Assembly (NCBI GenBank): GCA_963820095.1
Contig: CAWFZA010000029.1
Span: forward strand, 28,899 to 92,898
Direction: 5' to 3'
Source: Roseiarcus sp963820095
GTDB lineage: Bacteria > Pseudomonadota > Alphaproteobacteria > Rhizobiales > Beijerinckiaceae
Length of the DNA stretch: 64,000 nucleotides
Made by a program: the position numbers and the translations under genes. Of this stretch, positions 25,030-34,376 are shown in pieces. Each line of letters begins with the position of its first letter. The first letter of the stretch is position 1. The notes beneath the pieces were generated by a model that saw nothing but the letters and a program-made list of their open reading frames with translations, searched no databases and was not told the DNA's origin.

Positions 25030-25313
25030 ATTTCCAATTCTCTCCATTCTCGCTCGACGCTCAGGGCGGTCAGCTCTTTGTCCGTGAGTTTGGCAAGTTC
25101 CTGGCCCGCTCTTGTGTAGATCGCCAGTTCCGATTTCGTCAGGTTGGCCTTTCTGTTCTTGGTGAAGATGTGCAGGAACACCGCGACTTTGCCCCGTCTG
25201 TAGAAGACAACGGCTCGCGCGCCCCTCGGAGCGCGCCTCTTCGGCCGCGGCGAAGCTGAAACAAGCCGGCGAAACGAAATGAGACCGAACCCCTTGAAAA
25301 CAAACGATTTAAT
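25026..25313 (-). pseudogene. HigB/RelE-type toxin, apparently damaged
   Basis: The end reads ARAVVFYRRGKVAVFLHIFT and KNRKANLTKSELAIYTRAGQ, the typical C-terminal half of ribosome-dependent HigB2-type mRNA interferases. The beginning, IKSFVFKGFG, is the usual N-terminus. The middle (RLVSASPRPKRRAPRG) is too short and unlike the expected 40-residue segment, so about 30-40 codons seem lost or scrambled. No ATG, GTG or TTG sits at the N-terminus; an ATT at 25313 is the best position. Probably an inactivated toxin with a retained antitoxin. Confidence 0.55.
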
Positions 25314-25587
25314 CTGTTTTACTGAATGATTTAAAGGACTTGCCTTCGCATTGCGAAACGCTTCATTTCGTTTGGCGAAATGGATCGTCTGAGGCCCATC
25401 CAGGCCTCGCTGAGCAGGCGCCCCTAGGAAGGCCCCGCGCAATCGGTCCCGCCGGCGGGCCTGAAGCGACCTCGTTGGAACGAAAGCAAAGCCCGCGAAG
25501 GGCTCAGGGGACAACGACTCGTTAATCGCGCCGTAAGCCATTGAAAATGCCTAAAACGGACTCGTAAACGGCGGCCCCATCTCCAGT
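25314..25587. other. intergenic region upstream of the toxin-antitoxin pair
   Basis: No gene seen. The first ~70 bases (25314-25385) are AT-richer and should hold the toxin-antitoxin promoter; the rest leads to the 3' end of recF. Confidence 0.35.
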
Positions 25588-26775
25588 TCAAGGAGCGGGT
25601 TGCGGGTCTGAGAGCCGCACCCCCGTCTCGGCCGAAACCTCGAACATCTCCGCTCGTCCCTCAAGCTCCGCAAACACAGCCGGATCGGCGCCGGTGAGGA
25701 ACACCTGGCCGCCAAGTCGCGTGAGCGCGTCGTAGAGCGCGGCGCGGCGGCGCGGGTCGAAATGGGCCGCAACCTCGTCGAGGAGCGCCAGCGGCGCGAT
25801 CCCCGACATCGCGGCGACCAGGCGCGCATGGGCGAGGGCAAGCCCGACGATGAGCGCTTTCTGCTCACCGGTCGAGGAATTGGCCGCAGGCGCCTGCTTC
25901 GGCCCGTGCCAGACCAGGAGATCGGAAAGGTGCGGGCCGATGAGGGTGCGGCCGGCAGCGGCGTCGCGGCCACGATTGTCGCGCAGGCTCGTGCGGTAGC
26001 GGTCTTCCGCCGCGAGCGCCGGGCCTGTGTCGGTCATGGCCTCGATCTCGCCTTGAAGCTTAAGCTTCGCCCAGGGAAAGGGCGATGAGTCGTCGCGCTC
26101 CGCGGCGATCAGCGCTTCGAGCCGGCGCACGCAGTCGAGCCGCGCCGCCGCGACCGCGACCCCGAGCTCGGCCGCCTCCCGCTCGATCGCGTCGAGCCAT
26201 TGGGCGTTGCGCCCGCCCTCTTCCAGGAGCCGGTTGCGACCGCGCAGCGCGCGTTCGAATTGGGAGACCCGCGCGCCGTGACCCGGATCGATCGCCAGCA
26301 CGAAGCGGTCGAGAAAGCGGCGCCGCTCGGCCGCCGGCCCGGCGAACAGCGAATCCATCGCCGGCGTCAGCCAGACAAGACGCACATGCTCGCAAAACGC
26401 GCGTGACGAGGCGACCGCGGCCCGGTCGATGCGGTGGCGGCGCTCGGCGACTTCGCCGTTCGCGCCCGGTTTCCAGCCGGAGCCCAGCTGATGGGCCTCG
26501 CCCTCCTCCTCGACCTCGATCGAAAGCGCGAAGCCGCCGGTCCCGCCAACCCGCGCGCATTCCGCCAGTTCAGCCCGGCGCAGGCCGCGTCCCGGCGAAA
26601 ATAGCGACAGCGCTTCAAGGAGATTGGTCTTGCCGGCGCCGTTCTCCCCGCATAGGACGACGAGGCTGCCTCGGATTGCGAGATCGAGCGCGGGGTAAGA
26701 GCGAAAATCGTTGAGCATGACGCGCCGCACGCGGGGCCGCCGTCGGGCTTGGGGGGCGCCGTCAAGACTGGTCAT
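25588..26775 (-). CDS. recF: DNA replication and repair protein RecF
   Basis: SMC-like ATPase that loads RecA at gapped DNA with RecO and RecR. 395 residues, typical. The Walker A motif VVLCGENGAGKTNLLEALSL is at about residue 40; LFAGPAAERRRFLDRFV is the family linker signature; the ABC signature SSTGEQKALIVGLALAHARL and Walker B IAPLALLDEVAAHFD are near the C-terminus. dnaN and gyrB, frequent neighbours, are not present here. Confidence 0.93.
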   Translation of the reverse strand: MTSLDGAPQARRRPRVRRVMLNDFRSYPALDLAIRGSLVVLCGENGAGKTNLLEALSLFSPGRGLRRAELAECARVGGTGGFALSIEVEEEGEAHQLGSGWKPGANGEVAERRHRIDRAAVASSRAFCEHVRLVWLTPAMDSLFAGPAAERRRFLDRFVLAIDPGHGARVSQFERALRGRNRLLEEGGRNAQWLDAIEREAAELGVAVAAARLDCVRRLEALIAAERDDSSPFPWAKLKLQGEIEAMTDTGPALAAEDRYRTSLRDNRGRDAAAGRTLIGPHLSDLLVWHGPKQAPAANSSTGEQKALIVGLALAHARLVAAMSGIAPLALLDEVAAHFDPRRRAALYDALTRLGGQVFLTGADPAVFAELEGRAEMFEVSAETGVRLSDPQPAP

Positions 26776-26837
26776 CAGCCAGGCCGTGTGCCACGTCCGG
26801 CGGGCTTACGAAAGAGCGAATGACAGGAGCCTTTTCG

Positions 26838-27855
26838 ATGAAGTCCCTCGATGTCCTGATGCCCGCCCAAGGCATGGCGCTGATCGAAGATCAGATCAGC
26901 GCGCGGCTGCCGCTGCACCGCCTGTGGCTCGAGCCGAACCCTGAGCCGTGGCTTGCCGAATGGGCGCCGCGAATTCGCGCGATCGCGATGACAGGGGGGC
27001 ACGCGCCGCTCGACGAGGCCTATATGCGCAAATTCCCAAAGCTCGAGATCATCGCCAGCTTTCGGCGTCGGCTACGACAATATCGACGCCAAAGCGGCGG
27101 CGCGGCTTGGAATTGCCGTCACCAACACGCCCGGCGTGCTCGACGACGAAGTCGCCGACACGACGCTCGGCCTCATGATCATGACCGTGCGCCAACTGCC
27201 GCAGGCGGAGCGATATTTGCGCGCCGGACAATGGTCGGCGAAGGGCAATTTTCCGCTCAGCCCTTCGCTGAGGGGCCGCACCGTGGGCATTCTGGGGCTC
27301 GGCCGCATCGGCAAGGCGATCGCGACCCGCGTCAGCGCATTCGGGGTCCCCGTTGTCTATCACGGCCGTCACGCCCAAGCCGACGTCGCTTATCGCTTTT
27401 ATTCCTCGCTCATCGATATGGCGAAGGCGTCAGACGTGCTGATCGTGGTCGCCCCGGGCGGTCCGGCGACGCGCCACATCATCAATGCCGAAGTGCTGGA
27501 GGCGCTCGGTCCCGACGGCGTCCTGATCAATGTCTCGCGGGGCTCGTTGGTCGACGAGAAGGCGCTGATCGAGGCGCTGCGGAACAAGACAATCTTGGCG
27601 GCGGGTCTCGACGTTTTCGAGCACGAACCCAAGGTCCCGCCGGAGCTCGTCGCGCTCGATAACGCGGTGCTCCTGCCCCATGTCGGCTCCGCGTCGGTGA
27701 GGACGCGCAGGGCCATGGCCGAATGCGTCGTCTCGAACGTGTTCGCCTGGGCCGAGGGCAAACCGCCGGTCACTCCGGTGCCCGAGACGCCGTGGCGGGG
27801 CGAGTGGGCGAAGGGCGGGCAGGGCTCGGCCAAACTGTCCAGCCAGGAGCGCTAG
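26838..27855 (+). pseudogene. D-2-hydroxyacid dehydrogenase (glyoxylate/hydroxypyruvate reductase type), one frameshift
   Basis: The start ATG at 26838 has AGGAG eight bases upstream. The first frame runs to FPKLEIIAS. An extra T in TTT at 27060-27062 moves the rest (FGVGYDNIDAKAAARLGI onward) into the next frame. NAD(P)-binding GILGLGRIGKAIATRVSAFG, the catalytic Arg in LINVSRGSLVDEKAL, the Glu in FEHEPKVP and the His in LLPHVGSAS are all present, so the enzyme is complete once the base is removed. It reduces glyoxylate or hydroxypyruvate in most relatives; exact substrate unknown. Converges with, and overlaps by four bases, the SDR gene. Confidence 0.85.
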
Positions 27856-28745
27856 GCCGTATAGTTGGCGCTGTCTCCGCCGGTCACGTCATAGGTCGCG
27901 CCGCTCACCATGGAGGCCTCGTCGGATGCGAGGAATACGACTGCGGGCGCAATCGCCTCGGGCTCGATCCATGGGATCCCGAGCGGCGACTTTGCGCTGA
28001 GCCTCCTCTTCGCTTCGGCCTCCAGAACAGCGGTCGGCTGGGCGGAATCGAAATCGTCGATGGCCTGCGCGTAGCGCTGCCGGTGGCGAGTGAGAGGCGT
28101 GTCGATGAGGCCGGGGATGACGGCGTTGACGGTGATCTTGTGGACGCCGAGCTCGAGCGCCGCTGATTTCATCAGCCCGATGATGCCCCACTTGGAGGCG
28201 GAATAGGCGGCGCCGAATTTGGTCCCGTGCCGGCCCTGCGTGGATGAAGTGACGATGATCCGTCCGCCGCCGTTCTTGACCAGATGCGGCGCAACCGCGC
28301 GGATGGCGTTGCAGGTTCCGGTCAGGTTGACATCGATCGTGTCCTGCCAGTCCGCGTCTTGCCAGTCGAGGATCGGTTTGAACGCCTGGATGCCGGCGTT
28401 GGCGAACAGGATGTCGAGCCGGCCAAAAGCTGCCAGCGCCTCATCGGCGGCGGCGCGCAAAGCGGGAAGATCGCGCTGGTCGGCGCGCGCTTCAAGCCAG
28501 CGGGCGCCGGCGGCTTCGACCATGCGTCCCGTCTCCGCCAAATCCTCGGGGGTGGCGGGCGCGACCTCAAGCGTCGAACTGACCGGTCCGGCAATGTCGA
28601 CGCCCATCACGTCGGCGCCCTCGCGAGCGAAGGCGACCGCCGTCGCGCGCCCGATGCCCCGGGCGGCGCCAGTCACGATGGCGGCCTTGCCGCTGAGACG
28701 GCCTCGGCCCTGGGTTCCCTGCGGCTCTTGACTGTTTGCGGCCAT
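27852..28745 (-). CDS. SDR-family oxidoreductase, resembling mycofactocin-coupled SDRs
   Basis: 297 residues from the ATG at 28745, which follows AGGAGAGG. The classical SDR elements are TGAARGIGRATAVAFAREGA, NAGIQAF, the catalytic Ser in VTSSTQGRHG and YSASK (Tyr/Lys). Between the second strand and the NAG motif is a longer insert, TPEDLAETGRMVEAAGARWL, of the kind found in SDRs that hold NAD tightly and use mycofactocin as electron acceptor. No mycofactocin (mft) genes are in the window, so this assignment rests on resemblance only. Substrate unknown, probably a secondary alcohol. Confidence 0.8.
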   Translation of the reverse strand: MAANSQEPQGTQGRGRLSGKAAIVTGAARGIGRATAVAFAREGADVMGVDIAGPVSSTLEVAPATPEDLAETGRMVEAAGARWLEARADQRDLPALRAAADEALAAFGRLDILFANAGIQAFKPILDWQDADWQDTIDVNLTGTCNAIRAVAPHLVKNGGGRIIVTSSTQGRHGTKFGAAYSASKWGIIGLMKSAALELGVHKITVNAVIPGLIDTPLTRHRQRYAQAIDDFDSAQPTAVLEAEAKRRLSAKSPLGIPWIEPEAIAPAVVFLASDEASMVSGATYDVTGGDSANYTA

Positions 28746-28878
28746 GATCCTCTCCTCGTCGTCCAGACGGCTCACATTGGCGCCGTCAGCCAATCGATGT
28801 ACGAAAGGGCCGTCAAGCAGGGCCGGGTTTCTTCGTTACGGCTGGCCCGCGGGGATGTTTTTCGAGGGGGAGGTCACT

Positions 28879-29352
28879 ATGCCGCAAGATGGCTTAACGC
28901 GCCGCGCCGCGCTGATTGGTTTTGGCGCCTTCGCGTCGGCAGGCTTGAGCGCTTGCAACACAACGCCCATGGGAGGAGTCCAGCCTGTCGCCTCTGGCGG
29001 CGGCGCGATCGACGTCGATACGTCGCCCTTGATCGCCTATGTCGGCAATCCGACCGCGGGCTGGGTGCAGCAGTCCTTGCCGGGCGCGCTGGCCCGGGTT
29101 CTCGGGCCGGGGGTGGCCGGCGGCCTGCACGTGCGTGTCGACACGCTTTATCTAGGCAACGGCGGACCGGGCGATCCCGACTTGATGAGGGGCGTCGCGA
29201 TGGTGGGCGGCAGGACGATCAACGTGCGGGCGAATTCGACCTATTTTCCCAGCCCGACCGATCAGGCGCTGCCGGAACAGGCGCTGCAGGGACGCGTGCA
29301 AGCGCTGTCGGTCGCCTTCGCCTATCGATTGAAACACAAAATCCGGGCTTGA
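28879..29352 (+). CDS. Tat-type lipoprotein, function unknown
   Basis: 157 residues. The ATG at 28879 follows GGGGGAGG five bases away. The leader carries twin arginines (LTRRAALIGFGAFASAGLSA) and ends with the lipobox LSAC, so the protein is probably Tat-exported and lipidated. The mature part contains LIAYVGNPTAGWVQQSLPGA, then VDTLYLGNGGPGDPDLMRGV. It is conserved-looking but not of a named family I recognise. Confidence 0.6.
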   Translation: MPQDGLTRRAALIGFGAFASAGLSACNTTPMGGVQPVASGGGAIDVDTSPLIAYVGNPTAGWVQQSLPGALARVLGPGVAGGLHVRVDTLYLGNGGPGDPDLMRGVAMVGGRTINVRANSTYFPSPTDQALPEQALQGRVQALSVAFAYRLKHKIRA

Positions 29353-29379
29353 ACTCGCCGGCCTGCTAGCCGGTGCGCT

Positions 29380-29758
29380 CTACCGTTCGCGCTTGCGCGT
29401 TGCGGCGCCTTTGGCCGCAGCCGACTTGAGTTCTCCGCGCTTGCGTTTGGTCTCGACCGCCTTGGCCGCGGCCTCTTTGCGATGCGTTTGCGGATGAACG
29501 CCGAGTTCGCGCCACGACGTCTCCGAAAGCTCGACGCCATAGTATTCGGCCGCCTTCTTGATGTTGGCGAAGGCCAATTCCCGATCCTCATCGGAAACAT
29601 CCGTGACCTGATCGAACCGCGCGATGGCGTTGCGAACGTGGTTCGCGTCGGTCAGCGGCTCTTTGCGTTGTTTCGGAAAGGCGAAGACGGTGTCGGGGAG
29701 GTCGGCTCTTGGCGGTCAGCTGCCCATGCTTCTCATGAGGCTTCCAGGTCGCATGCAT
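29380..29758 (-). pseudogene. DUF6582-like small basic protein, one frameshift
   Basis: The start ATG at 29758 follows AAGGA. The opening MHATWKPHEKHGQLTAKS is followed one frame over by DLPDTVFAFPKQRKEPLTDA and NHVRNAIARFDQVTDVSDED, then FANIKKAAEYYGVELSETSW and a Lys/Arg/Ala-rich tail. DLPDxxFAFPxxRKEPLxDAxHVRNAxARFDQ is a common rhizobial signature. One base too few or many near 29710 breaks the frame. Probably nucleic-acid associated because of the basic tail; function unknown. Confidence 0.65.
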
Positions 29759-29871
29759 CGGGGATTCCTTCATTTTGTCTCGCGCGGCGACCACACCGCC
29801 GAGCGCTTCCGCTGAAACGCGCAAGGGCTGGTTTTGTGGCGCAAAACTCCCGCATCGCGCAGAGTGGAGAT

Positions 29872-31167
29872 TCAGCCGCCAGCCGCGCCGGGCGCGAAAT
29901 ATTGGACGCCGCGGGCGGGCCGGCGATAAAGCGCAAGCGTCGCGATCAGACCGCACAAGGCGGCGAAACTCATCCAATAGCCGGGCGCGGCCTTGTCGCC
30001 GGTGTGGGCGATCAACCATGTCGATATCAGGAGCGACGAGCCGCCGAGCGTGGTCGCCAGGCTATAGGCGAGCGAAAACCCCGAAATGCGCACCGAAGCC
30101 GGGATAACCTCGGTCAGCGCCACGACCATCGCGCCATTGTAGCAGGCGTAGACGAAGGAGAGCCACAGTTCGACCATGAGCATCCGGTCGAAGGTCGGCG
30201 CCTTGACCAGCCAGGAGAGCGCCGGATAGGCGGTCAGAAGGCCGAGGATGGCGAAAGCGAGAAGGATCGGCTTGCGCCCGATGCGGTCTGACACCGCCCC
30301 CGAGATCGGCAGCCAGACGAAATTCGACGCCGCGACCGCAATCGTCACAAGCAGCGCGTCGGACTCGGTGAGGTTGAGCACGCGCCTGCCGAAGGTCGGG
30401 GTGTAGACGGTGATGAGATAGAACGACACCGTCGTCATCATCACCATGGCCACGCCGCCGAGCACGAGAGGCCAGTTGGCGCCAAGCGTGGCAAAGATTT
30501 GCGCCGTGCTCGGATGGACCTTTCGCGCCGCGAATTCGGGCGTCTCCTCAAGCTTCCGGCGGACCACATACAGGAACGGCACTATGGCGCAGCCGATGAA
30601 GAACGGAATGCGCCAGCCCCAGGCGGAGGCTGCGCCTGGCGTCATCAGATTGGCGATCCCGTAACCGAGCAGAGCGGCGAATACGACCGCGACCTGCTGG
30701 CTCGCCGATTGCCAGGAGACGTAGAAGCCCTTATGGCCCGGCGTCGCCATTTCCGCGAGATAGACCGAGACGCCGCCGAGTTCGACACCGGCCGAGAATC
30801 CTTGCAGGAGCCGCCCCAGCACCACGAGCATCGGCGCGAGCACGCCGATGGTCGCGTAGCCCGGAACGAAGGCGATGAGGATCGTGCCGCAGGCCATGAT
30901 CGAGAGCGTGACGATCAGACCCTTCCGGCGCCCAATGCGGTCGACATAGGGCCCGAGCGCAAGCGCCCCGATCGGGCGCATCGCGAAGCCGGCCGCGAAA
31001 CTCAAGAAAGTCGCCATCAGCGAGGCGTAGGGGTCGTCGCTCGGGAAGAAGGTTTGCGCAATCTGCCGGGCGTAGATGCCGAACAGAAAGAAGTCATACA
31101 TCTCGAGGAAATTGCCACTGGTGACGCGCAGAACGGTCTTGATCTTGTCGAAGCCCGTCTGGCTCAT
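29872..31167 (-). CDS. MHS-family MFS transporter (citrate/tricarballylate-type H+ symporter)
   Basis: 431 residues from the methionine of MSQTGFDKIKTVLRV (31167); an upstream start adds 22 residues of leader sequence. Twelve membrane segments. MHS signatures: NFLEMYDFFLFGIYARQIA, then FAMRPIGALALGPYVDRIGR and GFSAGVELGGVSVYLAEMA. The protein should import a carboxylate such as citrate or tricarballylate with protons across the inner membrane. No catabolic partner gene is adjacent. Confidence 0.88.
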   Translation of the reverse strand: MSQTGFDKIKTVLRVTSGNFLEMYDFFLFGIYARQIAQTFFPSDDPYASLMATFLSFAAGFAMRPIGALALGPYVDRIGRRKGLIVTLSIMACGTILIAFVPGYATIGVLAPMLVVLGRLLQGFSAGVELGGVSVYLAEMATPGHKGFYVSWQSASQQVAVVFAALLGYGIANLMTPGAASAWGWRIPFFIGCAIVPFLYVVRRKLEETPEFAARKVHPSTAQIFATLGANWPLVLGGVAMVMMTTVSFYLITVYTPTFGRRVLNLTESDALLVTIAVAASNFVWLPISGAVSDRIGRKPILLAFAILGLLTAYPALSWLVKAPTFDRMLMVELWLSFVYACYNGAMVVALTEVIPASVRISGFSLAYSLATTLGGSSLLISTWLIAHTGDKAAPGYWMSFAALCGLIATLALYRRPARGVQYFAPGAAGG

Positions 31168-31309
31168 GGCGTCTCCCTTCCCGCAAGCGCTTATCGGCTG
31201 GCAGGAAACTACGCCCGCCGCGCGCCGCCGCACAATGGCTCACGCGAATGCGTTGCGCCTCCTGTAGCGCCCTTTTATGGTCACACGCTCAGTGAGACGA
31301 GATGTCCGC

Positions 31310-31652
31310 ATGGCCGACGGCGCCGATTTCCGCCGCATCGCGCTCTCTCTCGAGGGAGCCGGTGAATATCCGCATTTCGATCGCCGCGCCTTCAAGGCGC
31401 GCGTCACCTTCGCCACGCTTGCGCCGGACGAACTCAGCGCCAACATCAAATTCGCGCCTGACGAGCAGGCGCTCAAATGCGTGGTCGCGCCTGACGCGTT
31501 CTCAGCCCTCGACAACGCGTGGGGCCGCCGAGGGTGGACTCGCGCGAACTCTTGCGGCGCTCAGCGAAATCGAGCTCAGGGCGGCGCTGGAAATGGCTTG
31601 GCGCCACGCGGCGCCGAAGGTGAAAGCGCGCAAGCGGCGCGACGCCGGATGA
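31310..31652 (+). pseudogene. MmcQ/YjbR-family protein, one frameshift
   Basis: The opening DFRRIALSLEGAGEYPHFDR and KARVTFATLAPDELSANIKF are the usual MmcQ/YjbR start (YjbR-like fold, DNA-binding in some members). At about 31525 the frame changes, and GGLARTLAALSEIELRAALE and MAWRHAAPKVKA complete the ~115-residue domain. The ATG at 31310 or 31277 can serve as start. Cytoplasmic; no established biochemical role. Confidence 0.75.
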
Positions 31653-31668
31653 CCTAATCGCGCCCCGA

Positions 31669-31817
31669 GCCCTCATCCGGCTGGCCATAGCCCGTCCGGA
31701 AGGACGGGCGTTCTTTCGGACGCCCTATGCGCCAGCCATCTTCTCCCGGGGGAGAAGGGGTTTCTGCTCCTCCACTCTCCTTTGGGGAAGGGCGTGCCGA
31801 AGGCGACGGATGAGGGC
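31669..31817. repeat. rhizobial-type intergenic inverted repeat
   Basis: GCCCTCATCCG (31669-31679) is the inverted copy of CGGATGAGGGC (31807-31817). Between them are TTCTCCCGGGGGAGAAGGGG and an internal short hairpin CGTCCGGAAGGACG. CCCTCATCCG ... TTCTCCC ... GATGAGGG elements are recurrent in Hyphomicrobiales intergenic DNA. It sits between two convergent genes. Confidence 0.65.
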
Positions 31818-31844
31818 TGGCCAGATCGCCCCGACGTCTAAGTG

Positions 31845-32681
31845 CTAGCTCGCAAGCTTCTCGCTCTCGATCCAAAGCCGCCTTGCCGCCGCATCGTCGC
31901 GCCCGGCCGCAGACGGCTCATTGACCTTGCGCTTGACGAAATATTCCCCTGTCGTCTTTTCAACCTCGGGCGAGGAGGCGAGGTAAATGATCGTGTCGGC
32001 GCCCTGTTCCGGGCGCGATGAAGAACGGTCTCAGGACCGGGAACAAACGGCCGAACCCAGCCGCCGCTCGATTCGCCGAACCGGGTCGCGACGACGCCAG
32101 GATGGAGGCAATTGGCCGTTACGCCCGTGCCGGCCAAGCGACGGGCGAGCTCGCGGGTGAACAGGATATTGGCGAGCTTCGAGCGGCCGTAGACCCTAAA
32201 GCCGTCGTAGCCCCTGGCGCTCTGCAAGTCGCTGAAATCGAGGCTCGCACCCTGGTGGGCGGCCCGACGAGGTGGAGACGATTCGCGCCGGCGCCGAAGC
32301 GACGAGCTTGTCGCGCAGCGCCTCGGTCAGCACGAAATAGGCCATGTGGTTGAGGGCGAAGGTGAGTTCCAGGCCCTCGGGCGTTAGCCGCCGATCGGAA
32401 AAGATGGCGCCGGCGTTGTTGATCAGCACGTCGATGCGCGGCTCATTTGCCGCGATCGTCTCTCCGACCTTCCGCGTTTCCGCCATGCTCGAGAGATCCG
32501 CCAGGTGCACGCGATGGCCGAGTCCGGGCGCCTTCGCCTCGAGTTTGCGCATCGTCGCTTGCGCGCGAGCTTCGTCGCGCGCGACGAGGACGACGCGAGC
32601 GCCGAGCCCCGCGAGCGCGAGCACCGCGGCTTCGCCGATGCCCGAGGTCGCGCCGGTGGCGACGATGGTCTTGCCCTGCAT
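31845..32681 (-). pseudogene. SDR family (retinol dehydrogenase-like), two frameshifts
   Basis: The first frame gives IVATGATSGIGEAAVLALAG, then ADLSSMAETRKVGETIAAN and IDVLINNAGAIFSDRRLTPE through FALNHMAYFVLTEAL. Near 32250 the sequence moves to a second frame with YGRSKLANILFTRELARRLA (catalytic Tyr/Lys) and NCLHPGVVATRFG. Near 31990 it returns to the first frame for GADTIIYLASSPEVEKTTGE and the stop at 31845. The two shifts cancel each other. Reassembled, it is a normal ~278-residue RDH-type reductase with NADP preference likely; substrate unknown. Confidence 0.75.
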
Positions 32682-32842
32682 CGAATTGATCCCTCGGCTT
32701 CGGCCTCAAGGCTCTGCGACTTAAGCTCGCTCGCCCGTCGCCAAAAGAGGACGCCCGATCAAATGCCGGCGACCAGGGCGCGAGCACCCCGGGTTTCGCG
32801 GGCGATCCGCCAGCGTTACGATCGTCGCGAGAGGACCAATCA

Positions 32843-34127
32843 ATGGCCGTAGACCAGCAAGGACTTGACGCTTTCCGGCTCATCGCAATCCGCCGCGGCG
32901 TTCGATCGCGCGATGGCCGACTATTACGGGCTGACTGGCGATCCGGTCGGCGCGCTCAAGTCGGCCCTCGCGCGCGATCCAGATTTCGCGCTGGGCGCCG
33001 TCGCGATCGCGGCGCTCACGATGATTGGCGGCTTTCGCGGCGACCATCCCGAGGTCGTCAGCGCGCTGCGCGGAGCGGAAGCGGCGATGGGGGGCGCGTC
33101 CGAACGGGAGCGGCGCCATCTCGCCGCGGCCGGGGCGTGGGCGCGAGGCGAAACCTCGCAGGCGATTCTGGGCTGGGAGACGATCCTCAACGATTATCCC
33201 ACCGACGCGCTCGCCCTGCGCCTGGCGCAGGACGCTTACTTCTTCCTTGGGCGGTCGGCCGCCATTCGCGACTGCGCGGAGCGGGTGCTGCCGGCCTGGG
33301 ATCGCAACAATCCGCTTACGAGCTTTGTCCACGGGCTTTACGCCTTCGGGCTTGAGGAAACCGGCGACCTCAGGCGCGCCGAGCATTTTGGCCGTGAAGC
33401 GCTCGCTCGCAATCCGCGCGACGCCTGGGCGACGCACGCGCTGGCCCATGTGATGGAGACCGCGAACCGGCACGAGGAGGGTGTGGCTTTTCTCAAATCG
33501 ACGCGGGCGGATTGGAAGCACGCGCATTTTATGGCCCACCACAACGGTTGGCATCTGGCCCTGTTTCTGATCGAGCAAGGCCGATTCGACGAGGTTCTCG
33601 CCGACTATGATCGCTTCACAGCGCCTAAGCTCGCTGACGACGCGTCGCTCGACCGCGTCGACGCCGCCTCGCTTCTTTGGCGGCTCGAACTTGCGGGCGT
33701 TGGCGTTGGCGACCGCTGGTCGCCCGTTGCCGACATCTGGATGGCGCATGTCCATGACCATCTGCTCGCCTTCAACGATCTGCATTGCGCCTTCGCCGCG
33801 GCCCGCTCACCTGACCCGGACGACGCGCCGCGCCTCATCCGATCCCTCGACGACTATGAGCGCATCGGGTCAGGCGACAACCGGCAAGTGACGGTCGAGG
33901 TCGGAAGGCGGTTAATTGACGGCGCGCTCGCCTTCGCCAGCGGCGACTACGCGCGCGCGGTCCTGGCGATCCTGCCGGTCCGGGGACAAGCAATCCGAAT
34001 TGGCGGCAGCCACGCGCAGCGCGACATCATTAACCTGACGCTGATCGCGGCGGCGGAGCGGTCTCATCAGCGGAGCCTCGCGCGGGCGCTCCTGGCCGAG
34101 CGCGACCGCTTTAGGCGGACGCGATGA
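32843..34127 (+). CDS. TPR protein of the TTC38 family, frameshift near the start
   Basis: About 427 residues. From 32865 the frame is intact: RAMADYYGLTGDPVGALKSA, then GETSQAILGWETILNDYPTD and EETGDLRRAEHFGREALARN, a chain of helical TPR-like pairs, and HAHFMAHHNGWHLALFLIEQ. This matches bacterial TTC38-like proteins. The only in-frame start there is TTG. An ATG at 32843 (MAVDQQG) joins it after a one-base shift at about 32863 and gives the expected beginning. Probably a cytoplasmic scaffold; function unknown. Confidence 0.75.
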
Positions 34128-34376
34128 CTGGGGCGCGGCATCGTCGGACGCTCGGCCACGTTCGGCAGAGGCTGCGCTGCGCGCAAAGAACGTGAGTTCG
34201 GTCAACAGGTTATCCCTTTCCCAATAACCGCGTTGCAGCCATGCAACACAAAGATAAAATGGAATATAAGCAGAACTGCCGGCCGACTAGCCTCTCGCCG
34301 CGGACTGCGTTAAGGAAGCCTCAACGCGTACGCTCTATTTTGATTCAGTTGGCTAAGCGTGGGCGTAGGGCTAGGG
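34128..34376. other. intergenic region with AT-rich promoter area
   Basis: No gene seen in 249 bases. The stretch 34225-34275 is unusually AT-rich for this DNA and precedes the DUF2778 gene; it probably holds its promoter. Confidence 0.4.
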
